Assembly: GCA_946623125.1 (NCBI GenBank)
Contig: CAMOQR010000007.1
Location: 1 to 50,610, forward strand
From: an uncultured Caryophanales bacterium
GTDB taxonomy: Bacteria > Bacillota_I > Bacilli_A > RF39 > UBA660
Direction of reading: 5' to 3'
DNA: 50,610 nt
In this document: in pieces, positions 1 to 8,525 of the stretch
Layout: every line of letters begins with the position of its first letter
How positions within the stretch are numbered: position 1 is the stretch's first letter
The notes under the pieces: model-generated
Told to the model about the DNA's origin: nothing
The model's input: only the letters and a program-made list of their open reading frames with translations
Database searches by the model: none
Program-made: the position numbers and the translations under genes

Positions 1-1065
1 TTTTATGCTTCAGAAGTTAAAATTCAAAATTTTAATGCTATTCTTTTAAGAACTGCTAATTTTAATAATTATGATTATCCATCTTTCTTTTATTTTTCTG
101 TTTCCCGTCTAACTCTTGATAATTTTCATTTAACTTATGCTGGAGAAGAGTATTCTTGTATTACAGATCCTTCTCGAGCATTAGTAGGGGTTAGGATTCA
201 GCATCATTCTTATTCTGGGGAATATAGACGACAATTTCGTGTTTCCTTTTACGATTCTACCATTACTAATTCTTCTATTACTAACTTTGATATTGCGGTT
301 GTAGGTGTTGATTATTCTGGAGTTCCTAATAGAATTTCAACAGATAATTCGTCTGAGTCTATTCCTAATGATGGTGTAGGTGGACGAAGTGCTGTTTTAA
401 CGGTTGATAATTGTGATTTTTATGATAACTTTTTATCTTTCTATTTTGAATATATGTATTCTTTAATTTCTAATTCTAAACTTAGTTCTATTGTTGGAAG
501 AGACTCTAATGTTAAATTATTAGAAGGTAATTCTTTTGGAGAGGCTAAAGTTATTAAAGTTCATTCTTATACGGATCAAGAGACCATGTATAGTGATGAA
601 TATTATAATTCTTTAATGGATGATTTAGTTCAAATTTGTGCCATGACGAAGAATAAAAAGAATGTATATATTATGGGTTCTGATAATAACTATACAACGT
701 CTGTTGTAGAAATTCATCTTGAGAAAACAAAAGAAGTGGATTCAGCAACAAATCAGTTATCTATGCTTGATCAATTTATTAATACAAAAGAAGTTGATAC
801 ATCTACTTTTGTCTATAGTAGTAGTGATGAAAGTGTTGCGAAGATTGAAAATGGAAAAGTAGTATTCCTTAAGAATCAAGATGTAGATATAACAGCAATT
901 AGTCGAGAGACATATGAGACTTATGTACTTCATTTAAAAGTAAATCATTCTTTAATTCAAAACCCAGTTACGGGAACTTTATTTGTTTTTATTCTTTTTG
1001 GTATTCTATTTGGAAATTCTTATATTTTATTCCGATATATTAAAAAAAGAGTACTTACGAAATGA
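1..1065 (+). CDS. Secreted beta-helix/Big-like surface protein, 5'-truncated by window edge (paralog 1 of tandem array)
   Basis: Frame 1 is open from base 1 through the listed ORF at 454; upstream translation (FYASEVKIQNFNAILL...DNCDFYDNFLSFYFEYMYSLISNSKL) aligns with the three downstream paralogs. C-terminus NPVTG + hydrophobic stretch + basic tail. Confidence 0.85.
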   Translation, partial: FYASEVKIQNFNAILLRTANFNNYDYPSFFYFSVSRLTLDNFHLTYAGEEYSCITDPSRALVGVRIQHHSYSGEYRRQFRVSFYDSTITNSSITNFDIAVVGVDYSGVPNRISTDNSSESIPNDGVGGRSAVLTVDNCDFYDNFLSFYFEYMYSLISNSKLSSIVGRDSNVKLLEGNSFGEAKVIKVHSYTDQETMYSDEYYNSLMDDLVQICAMTKNKKNVYIMGSDNNYTTSVVEIHLEKTKEVDSATNQLSMLDQFINTKEVDTSTFVYSSSDESVAKIENGKVVFLKNQDVDITAISRETYETYVLHLKVNHSLIQNPVTGTLFVFILFGILFGNSYILFRYIKKRVLTK

Positions 1066-1077
1066 TGGAGGGATTTT

Positions 1078-2508
1078 ATGAAAAAAATTAAAAAATACTT
1101 ATTAATTATTCTCTTTCTTTCTATTTTTTTTCATATAGATGTACTTGCGGAAGAGATTTATGTTTGTGATTCTACTGAAGAACATGAGTGTAATTATCAT
1201 AGTCTTGATCAGGCTTTTTCTTATATTGAAACACTTCATTATAATGCAAATGATGATAATACAGTAGTTGTTTATTTAGAAAAAAATGATGAACAGGTTA
1301 TTTCAAATCATACATTTGATATTCCTGTTGTTGTTGTGAGTGCTTATGGGCACCCCATTCTACAGGGGGAGGCTCGTTCTATTAATTCTATTGTGATTAA
1401 TGGGGAAGACTCTACTTTAAATACTAATTATTCGATTCGTTTTTCTGCAGAAGAGGTCTATCTTCAAAACTGGAATATTATTTATCATGATAAAAGAAAA
1501 TCTTATCCAAATGAGGCTATTTTATCTGGAGTTGTAAATATTAATACTGCTAAAGCATATTTTGATCAGTTTCATTTAACAAATAGTGGTAAAAGTTATT
1601 CTTGTACATCTATTCAATCCAATCCTTTGGTTGGTATATCTTTTAATAATTCAGATTATCTTCCAGTTCCTTTAGTTGAGGGTCCTGCTAATGATTATTA
1701 TCTTACTCGTTCTTTTATGCTAGATGTTACATTTCAAAATTCATCAGTTTCTTACTTTGATATTGGAATTGTTAATTATTCTTTTTTGTTTGAAGATCTT
1801 GCTTCTAATGAAGCAAATAGACAAGTACAAGGTAGAATTCAGACAAATTCTATTTTCTCTATTCAAAATGCTGATTTATATGATAATTTCTTATCCTTTT
1901 ATTTATATAGTACTTATGTAATGATTGCAAATTCTAAATTAACTTCTCTTTTCTCATCTAATTCTGTTGTTAAATTTTTAGAAGGAAATTCTTTTGGTGA
2001 TTCTAAAGTTATACGAGAAAATGTTATGTATTATGGAGAAGAAGATTATCAAGTATTTATTTTAAAAGTATGTAGTCTTTCTAAGGATAAGAAAAATGCC
2101 TATATTGTTAGTTTAGATGATAATCCTACATATACTACTTCTGAGATTGAAATTCGTTTAGAAAAAACGGAAAATGTATCTGACCAGAAAATTCAAATTC
2201 CTGTTTTGGAACGTTTTATTAATACAAAAGAGGTAGATACTTCATTATTCCAGTATACAGTAAGTGATGAGAATATTGCGAAAATGGAAAATGGAAGTGT
2301 TGTTTTACTTAAGAATGAAGATGTTGATGTTATTGCAACGAATCCTTCTACGAATGAGACTTATATTCTTCACTTAAGAATGAATCGTTCTCTTTTTCAA
2401 AATCCTGTAACTGGTACTTTCTTAGTATTATGTGTTTTCTTAAGTTTATTTTTACTTAGTTTCTTATTTTTACGTATTACTCGTAAAAAAATTCTTAAAA
2501 AAAAATAG
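1078..2508 (+). CDS. Secreted beta-helix/Big-like surface protein (paralog 2), NPVTG C-terminal anchor
   Basis: Signal peptide MKKIKKYLLIILFLSIFFHIDVLAEE; SNSKLTSLFSSNSVVKFLEGNSFGDSK and SDENIAKMENGSVVLLKNEDVDV shared with neighbours; C-term NPVTGTFLVLCVFLSLFLLSFLFLRITRKKILKKK. Confidence 0.85.
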   Translation: MKKIKKYLLIILFLSIFFHIDVLAEEIYVCDSTEEHECNYHSLDQAFSYIETLHYNANDDNTVVVYLEKNDEQVISNHTFDIPVVVVSAYGHPILQGEARSINSIVINGEDSTLNTNYSIRFSAEEVYLQNWNIIYHDKRKSYPNEAILSGVVNINTAKAYFDQFHLTNSGKSYSCTSIQSNPLVGISFNNSDYLPVPLVEGPANDYYLTRSFMLDVTFQNSSVSYFDIGIVNYSFLFEDLASNEANRQVQGRIQTNSIFSIQNADLYDNFLSFYLYSTYVMIANSKLTSLFSSNSVVKFLEGNSFGDSKVIRENVMYYGEEDYQVFILKVCSLSKDKKNAYIVSLDDNPTYTTSEIEIRLEKTENVSDQKIQIPVLERFINTKEVDTSLFQYTVSDENIAKMENGSVVLLKNEDVDVIATNPSTNETYILHLRMNRSLFQNPVTGTFLVLCVFLSLFLLSFLFLRITRKKILKKK

Positions 2509-2523
2509 TTTAGGTGGTGTTTT

Positions 2524-4038
2524 ATGGTTCGATATTTTAAATCTATTTTCTTCTTTCTCATAATCTTTTCGTTTTTTTCTTTTTCTGTTTATGCAGAAGA
2601 GGCGATTCCTAATGATGGGGATGAATATAGGCCTTATGATTTTACTGTATGCGGGACTCGTTATGGAGATTGTGATTTTACAACTTTAGATAAGGCATTA
2701 ACTTATCTAGAACGATTTCATTTTGATGCAAACAAAAAGATTTATTCTATTGATTTAGATGATAATCAGGTTCAGACTCTGACAAATCATACTTTAGATG
2801 TACCTGTTGTGGTTACTGTTGGTTTGGAAAAAAATGCTGTTAGTTATGAGGATTCACCTGTTTTAGCTCCTACCATTACAATAGATGGAGGGAATTCTAC
2901 TTTTAAGACGAGTTATGGTATTTTCTTTGAATCAATTGAGGCTTATATTTCTAATTGGAATATTGTTTATAATTCTTCATCTTTTGATAGATATATTGGT
3001 TTTGCGGTAGGGATTAATTCAAATAGGTTAGATCTTGATAATGTTCATATTAAGAATCTTAGTGGAAGTCATATGTGTGATGAGCCTTTAAGTGATAATT
3101 CACGTGAAACTATTGGGCTTTTTGCTTTTTCAGTAAAGTCTTCTTCTATGGGAGAGTTTAGTTTTACTAATTCTTCTATTTCAGGATTTGATATTGGGCT
3201 TACATTGTCTGGTATTAAGGGGACTCCTATTCAAGAACTTCAACCACCTAACCAAGCTGAATACTATCATAGGAATATTTTACAGAGATTGGATGATGTT
3301 GGTTCTCTTTTTGAAGAGTCTATTTTGGATGATGGATATCCTTCTTATGATGGAAGCCAGATGATTACGATAGATAAATCTGATTTATATGATAATCTTT
3401 TGTCTTTTGGTATTTCTCCTATTTCTAAAACTTACATGATGATTTCTAATTCGAAACTTACTTCTTTTTTAGCACTTGGATCAACTATTAAATTTTTAGA
3501 AGGAAATTCCTTTGGGGATTCTAAATTAATGAATATGAGTTTGCCTGATTTTTCTCAAATTGAAGATGCTGATGCTGAACGTCAAAAATTTGTTAATTAT
3601 TTCTGTCAGAATGTGAAGGATAAAAAGAAAGCAATTATTTTGAAATATAATGATACGGAAAAATATCCTACTGTTATTGAGATTAATTTGGAAAAGACAG
3701 AACATGTAAATGATACGGGGACTAAAATATCTGTTTTAGATCGCTTTATTGATACGACAAGTACTGATATTTCTCTTTTTGAATATAAAGTTAGTGATGA
3801 TAGTGTTGCGAAAATGGAGAATGGAAATGTTGTTTTACTTAAAAATCAAGATGTTGATGTTGTCGCAAGAAATCGTAGTACAAATGAAGTTTATACTCTT
3901 CACTTAAGAATGAATCGTTCTCTTTTTCAAAATCCTGTAACAGGTACATTTATTGTACTTATCATATTTGGAATTTTATTTGTTATTAGTTTTCTGTTTC
4001 TTCATTTTAGTAGAAAAAAATTAATATCAAAAAAATAG
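2524..4038 (+). CDS. Secreted beta-helix/Big-like surface protein (paralog 3), NPVTG C-terminal anchor
   Basis: Signal peptide, VCGTRYGDCDFTTLDKAL motif, C-terminal half nearly identical to the next ORF, NPVTG + TM + basic tail. Confidence 0.87.
   Translation: MVRYFKSIFFFLIIFSFFSFSVYAEEAIPNDGDEYRPYDFTVCGTRYGDCDFTTLDKALTYLERFHFDANKKIYSIDLDDNQVQTLTNHTLDVPVVVTVGLEKNAVSYEDSPVLAPTITIDGGNSTFKTSYGIFFESIEAYISNWNIVYNSSSFDRYIGFAVGINSNRLDLDNVHIKNLSGSHMCDEPLSDNSRETIGLFAFSVKSSSMGEFSFTNSSISGFDIGLTLSGIKGTPIQELQPPNQAEYYHRNILQRLDDVGSLFEESILDDGYPSYDGSQMITIDKSDLYDNLLSFGISPISKTYMMISNSKLTSFLALGSTIKFLEGNSFGDSKLMNMSLPDFSQIEDADAERQKFVNYFCQNVKDKKKAIILKYNDTEKYPTVIEINLEKTEHVNDTGTKISVLDRFIDTTSTDISLFEYKVSDDSVAKMENGNVVLLKNQDVDVVARNRSTNEVYTLHLRMNRSLFQNPVTGTFIVLIIFGILFVISFLFLHFSRKKLISKK
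3565..3935 (+). repeat. Direct repeat copy A, identical by eye to 5072-5442
   Basis: Both begin gatgctgatgctgaacgtcaaaaatttg and end ctctttttcaaaatcc; offset 1507 bp; divergence resumes on both sides. Confidence 0.85.
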
Positions 4039-4048
4039 GGGTGTTATT

Positions 4049-5539
4049 ATGCGTAAAACTTTTAAATTTTTAATCTTATTTTTCCTTTTGTTATATAGTA
4101 TTTCTTTTTCCGTATCTGCAGAAGAGACTATTCCTAATGATGGGCGTGATGGAAAAATGACTTATGATTTTAGTGTATGTGGGACTCGTTATGGAGATTG
4201 TGATTTTACAACTTTAGATAAGGCTTTGTCTTATCTAGAACAACTTCATTTCCGTGATATGGAATCAAATAAAAAATTTTATGTGATTGTTTTATTTGAT
4301 GAACAAGAACAAGTTCTTACCAATCATACTTTAGATGTTCCTATCTTTATTGTTGGAGATTCTATTAATAAAGGGGGGGAGAATTTTGAGCCTTCCCGTG
4401 TTATTATTGATGGTAAAAATTCAACTATTCATTTTAATTATGTTTTAAGATTTATAGGTAGTTCTGTATCTATTTCTAATTTGAATTATGTTTATCATGC
4501 GAATATTCAATCTGAATATGAAGATTTGGCAATTGATGTTCGGGCTCAAGAGAGTGATTTTAATAATGTTCATATTACCAATACCAATGGAGAACATTTC
4601 TGTGAGACTATGTTTTCACAACCACCTTTCTATGGTATATCTTTTGGTCCTTTAGGTCCTTTAGGTCCTATTGGGTCTTCTCGTAGTTATGTTTCTGAAT
4701 ATAATTTTTTAAATTCTTCTATTTCAGGATTTGACCTTGGTATTGTATATTATTCTGGCTATAATGATCGCGTTACGGATTCTGGTATGGATACGGCTTA
4801 TCGTTATTCCATTCCTGATGTTGGGCTTGCATCTGATGGTGTTCCAATGTTTAACGATAAAATAAGTGCAATGATTAACATTGATCAATCAGATTTATAT
4901 GATAATTTGCTTTCTTTTTATTTCATTTCTTCAAATTCATATATGACGATTTCTAATTCAAAACTTACTTCTTTTTTAGCACTTGGATCTACTGTTAAAT
5001 TTTTAGAAGGAAATTCCTTTGGGGATTCTAAATTAATGAATGTTAGTTTGCCTGATTTATCTCAAATTGCAGATGCTGATGCTGAACGTCAAAAATTTGT
5101 TAATTATTTCTGTCAGAATGTGAAGGATAAAAAGAAAGCAATTATTTTGAAATATAATGATACGGAAAAATATCCTACTGTTATTGAGATTAATTTGGAA
5201 AAGACAGAACATGTAAATGATACGGGGACTAAAATATCTGTTTTAGATCGCTTTATTGATACGACAAGTACTGATATTTCTCTTTTTGAATATAAAGTTA
5301 GTGATGATAGTGTTGCGAAAATGGAGAATGGAAATGTTGTTTTACTTAAAAATCAAGATGTTGATGTTGTCGCAAGAAATCGTAGTACAAATGAAGTTTA
5401 TACTCTTCACTTAAGAATGAATCGTTCTCTTTTTCAAAATCCAGTAACGGGTACATTTATTGTACTTATCATATTTGGAATTTTATTTGTTATTAGTTTG
5501 TTTTTTATACAGACTATTCATAAAAAATCTCATAAATAG
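4049..5539 (+). CDS. Secreted beta-helix/Big-like surface protein (paralog 4), NPVTG C-terminal anchor
   Basis: Same architecture as the preceding ORF; C-terminal ~200 aa nearly identical to paralog 3. Confidence 0.87.
   Translation: MRKTFKFLILFFLLLYSISFSVSAEETIPNDGRDGKMTYDFSVCGTRYGDCDFTTLDKALSYLEQLHFRDMESNKKFYVIVLFDEQEQVLTNHTLDVPIFIVGDSINKGGENFEPSRVIIDGKNSTIHFNYVLRFIGSSVSISNLNYVYHANIQSEYEDLAIDVRAQESDFNNVHITNTNGEHFCETMFSQPPFYGISFGPLGPLGPIGSSRSYVSEYNFLNSSISGFDLGIVYYSGYNDRVTDSGMDTAYRYSIPDVGLASDGVPMFNDKISAMINIDQSDLYDNLLSFYFISSNSYMTISNSKLTSFLALGSTVKFLEGNSFGDSKLMNVSLPDLSQIADADAERQKFVNYFCQNVKDKKKAIILKYNDTEKYPTVIEINLEKTEHVNDTGTKISVLDRFIDTTSTDISLFEYKVSDDSVAKMENGNVVLLKNQDVDVVARNRSTNEVYTLHLRMNRSLFQNPVTGTFIVLIIFGILFVISLFFIQTIHKKSHK
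5072..5442 (+). repeat. Direct repeat copy B, identical by eye to 3565-3935
   Basis: See copy A. Confidence 0.85.
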
Positions 5540-5550
5540 AGATTTTTTTC
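5522..5550 (+). terminator. Rho-independent terminator overlapping the stop codon of paralog 4
   Basis: AAAAATCTC ATAAATA GAGATTTTTTT stem-loop plus T-run. Confidence 0.7.
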
Positions 5551-5574
5551 TTTTGTTTTCATATATATTAATAG

Positions 5575-6675
5575 GTGAGTTTGATGAAGAAGATGGATTA
5601 TTTTTTGGAAATGGTTGTTTTAATATTATCTTTATTTGGTCTTCTTATGATTTATTCTTCTTCTAATATTTGGGCTGATTATAAGTTCCATGATTCTTTT
5701 CATTATTTAAAATATCAGGGATTTTTCTTTTTGATTGGTGTCTTTTTATTGCTTATTGTTTCTAGAATTGATTATCGTATTTATTATCGATATTGTAATC
5801 ATTTTTTATTATGTAGTTTTCTTTTATTAATTCTTGTTTTAATTCCTGGGATAGGTAGTATTCGTAATGGTAGTAGAAGTTGGTTTGGAATTGGTTCTTT
5901 TGGAATACAACCTAGTGAGGCTGCTAAAATATCTATGATTTTATTTACGAGTAAATATTTGTCTTTAAATGAAAAGTATTTAACATCTTTTTGGAAAGGG
6001 TATTTTCCAATTCTTGTTTTGGTTTTATTTTTCTTTGGACTTATTATGCTTCAACCTGATTTTGGTACTGGTTTTATTCTTTTTATGAGTATTATTGCGC
6101 TTTTATTTATTGCAGGGTGTTCTATGAAGTTTTTTATTGGGGGAGGAGTACTTGGTGTTATTGGGGTAGTTTTCTTAATCCTTGTTGCCCCTTATCGAAT
6201 GGATAGAATAACGTCTTTTTTAAATCCTTGGAAAGATCCTTTAGGAACTGGTTTTCAAATGATACAAAGCCTATATGCTATTGGACCGGGAGGATTACTT
6301 GGAATGGGTTTGGGGAATTCTATTCAAAAGCATTTTTATTTACCGGAACCTCAAACTGATTTTATTTTTTCTATTATTGCGGAAGAGTTTGGAGTCATGG
6401 GAGCAGTTATTGTGGTGGGATTATTTTTTCTTTTATTTTATCGAGGAATTCGTATTAGCCTACATAGTGAAGATAGTTTTGCAAAATACTTATCCTTTGG
6501 TATTACTTTTCAAGTTCTTTTTCAAGCAGTTTTAAATCTTATGGTAGTAGTAGGGTTAATTCCTGTCACAGGAGTTACTCTTCCATTTTTATCTTATGGA
6601 GGAAGTAGTTTGCTTGTTAGTATGTTTAGTATGGGAATATTACTGAATATTTCTAGGAGTTGTGAATATCAATAA
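5575..6675 (+). CDS. FtsW/RodA/SpoVE-family peptidoglycan polymerase (start probably ATG 5584 or the TTG/GTG just upstream)
   Basis: GSRSWFGIGSFGIQPSEAAKISMILF, QPDFGTG, GLLGMGLGNSIQKHFYLPEPQTDFIFSIIAEEFG, PVTGVTLPFLSYGGSSLL: SEDS signature motifs, ~10 TM helices. Confidence 0.93.
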   Translation: MSLMKKMDYFLEMVVLILSLFGLLMIYSSSNIWADYKFHDSFHYLKYQGFFFLIGVFLLLIVSRIDYRIYYRYCNHFLLCSFLLLILVLIPGIGSIRNGSRSWFGIGSFGIQPSEAAKISMILFTSKYLSLNEKYLTSFWKGYFPILVLVLFFFGLIMLQPDFGTGFILFMSIIALLFIAGCSMKFFIGGGVLGVIGVVFLILVAPYRMDRITSFLNPWKDPLGTGFQMIQSLYAIGPGGLLGMGLGNSIQKHFYLPEPQTDFIFSIIAEEFGVMGAVIVVGLFFLLFYRGIRISLHSEDSFAKYLSFGITFQVLFQAVLNLMVVVGLIPVTGVTLPFLSYGGSSLLVSMFSMGILLNISRSCEYQ

Positions 6676-6703
6676 AAAAAGATAAATTTTCATTTATCTT
6701 TTT
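6676..6703. terminator. Bidirectional terminator between convergent genes
   Basis: AAAAAGATAAAT TTTC ATTTATCTTTTT between the + strand ftsW-like gene and the - strand deacetylase. Confidence 0.75.
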
Positions 6704-8390
6704 AACTTACCATATTGATAAATCCATTTAATGATATGTCATCTAAGACTGGATATCTTGGTATTAAATAATTATTATTTGATCTTCTTGCTTTTACGTT
6801 TCCTCCTATAAAGGAAATTCTAAATCCTAAATCTTTTACTGCTTGAAGAGATTCATTATCATAACTATAGAATGGGAAACAGAAAGATGTTTTATCTCTA
6901 ATTACATCAAGAGATTGTTGTAGGTCTGCTTTTACTTCATCATAATTGGAACAAGCAACTTTTCCTCGTCCATCGCTGCAGCTTGCTTCATAGTGTAAGT
7001 TATAAGTATGTGATTGAATATCTAAGTATGGTGATTGATAATTTGATATATCCCACCATCCTGCAATTAAGAATAGGGTAGCATGCATTTTGTATTCTTC
7101 TAGTAATGGAATTAAAATATTTCCATTGTGTGCTCCAGTACCTTTTGCTCCATCATCAATTGTTAATAATACTGATTTATCTGGTATTTCAATGATACCA
7201 TCTTTCCAATCTGCAAATTCTTGAATGGTTAAGGTTTTATAACCATTATCTTGTAACCATTGTAATTGTTCTTTAAATTTTGCTTTTTCTAAACAAATTG
7301 ATTCATTACATTCTTCTCCAATACTAGAATCAAAGAAGAAATGATAATTTAATACGGCAATGGATTGATTTCCACTGTTTTCTCTACCATTATCAGGAAC
7401 TTCTTCTCCTTTAGCCATTCTTGAATAATTGTCTATAATTGTATAGTTTTTAGCAAGATATGCATTAATACTTTCTTTTTGATCTGCTCTTGTTGCTGGT
7501 TTATTCGTATTTTGAATTTTAATTCCATCATTTTCTGTAATACTTGATAAATCTACTTGCATTTCATTTTTAATTTGTTCAGTTGCTTCATTTTGACTAT
7601 CACTTAGGAGTAATACCGCATTTTCTTTTACATTTTGGTAATTGTTATAATACTTTATAAAATCATCTTTGGTAATGAAATAGAATCCATCATTTTTTAA
7701 TCTTTGAATATGGGCTTTTACGCTTGCTGCTTTCAGACAATTGTCTTCTCCGCAATCTGCTTCAATTCTTTCATAGTGAATGATACTTATATGATTTGCT
7801 ATTCCTTCTATCTTGTCTTTTAATTCTTTTTCTTTGATATTTTTTTGTTTTTTAATAGATAATAATTGATTTTGAAATCTTACATAATAGTTCTTATCAT
7901 CCATAGACTCTATTTTTGTTTTTATTCCATTATTTAATGTAATGATATCTTTTCCTTCCTCTTTTAATGTTACTTTATTCTTTGTTTGTATTTCTTTATT
8001 TAATGGTAGAAGGTATGTTTCTTCTTTCTTTTGATCTGTTGTTTTATTCTTTTTTATATCTTTATAACTAATATAATAGTCTGTTCCTTCTATGTTTAAA
8101 TATTTATTTTTAATGGTAATTTTTTTTATTTTTTCTAGTTGTAGAGGAATATTTTTTGTAATTGTTCCTATTTTTTTACCATTTTTATTATATAGAGAAG
8201 TATTTTTTGTTGTGATTACATATTCATTATATATTTTTTTTAATTGTTTTAATGTGTTTTTTTGTAATTGATTATATCCTATTAATGATAGGGTAGTTAT
8301 TCCTATTATTCCAATGATTAATATTAGAAACCACTTTTTTTTCATTTTTATTTTTTTCTTTTTCTTTTCTTTTTTCATATTCACACTCAC
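6702..8390 (-). CDS. Polysaccharide deacetylase family protein (NodB-like) with degenerate N-terminal copy; membrane-anchored
   Basis: N-terminal TM; C-terminal SVLLTIDDGAKGTGAHNGNILIPLLEEYKMHATLFLIAGWWD...IQSHTYNLH...FCFPFYSYDNESLQAVKDLGFR. Preceded by a divergent copy of the same N-terminal segment. Confidence 0.85.
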   Translation of the reverse strand: MSVNMKKEKKKKKIKMKKKWFLILIIGIIGITTLSLIGYNQLQKNTLKQLKKIYNEYVITTKNTSLYNKNGKKIGTITKNIPLQLEKIKKITIKNKYLNIEGTDYYISYKDIKKNKTTDQKKEETYLLPLNKEIQTKNKVTLKEEGKDIITLNNGIKTKIESMDDKNYYVRFQNQLLSIKKQKNIKEKELKDKIEGIANHISIIHYERIEADCGEDNCLKAASVKAHIQRLKNDGFYFITKDDFIKYYNNYQNVKENAVLLLSDSQNEATEQIKNEMQVDLSSITENDGIKIQNTNKPATRADQKESINAYLAKNYTIIDNYSRMAKGEEVPDNGRENSGNQSIAVLNYHFFFDSSIGEECNESICLEKAKFKEQLQWLQDNGYKTLTIQEFADWKDGIIEIPDKSVLLTIDDGAKGTGAHNGNILIPLLEEYKMHATLFLIAGWWDISNYQSPYLDIQSHTYNLHYEASCSDGRGKVACSNYDEVKADLQQSLDVIRDKTSFCFPFYSYDNESLQAVKDLGFRISFIGGNVKARRSNNNYLIPRYPVLDDISLNGFINMVS

Positions 8391-8525
8391 CTTATTCCTT
8401 TGTCATTTCTATTATAATATTTGTTATTTATTTCTTCAATAAAAAATGTGTAAATTCTTATTTTCATAGTTTTATTTTTTTTTAGAATAGGTTATAATAG
8501 TATATATAATAGGAGTGTGGTATCC

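Noticed and set aside
1724-1921. 65-aa plus-strand ORF within paralog 2 (and similar 5460-5666, 6275-6535, 9397-9597, 16128-16394, 18890-19072, 25881-26108, 27237-27425, 28056-28319)
   Set aside because: Out-of-frame overlaps inside larger supported CDSs; no independent ribosome-binding site or homology.
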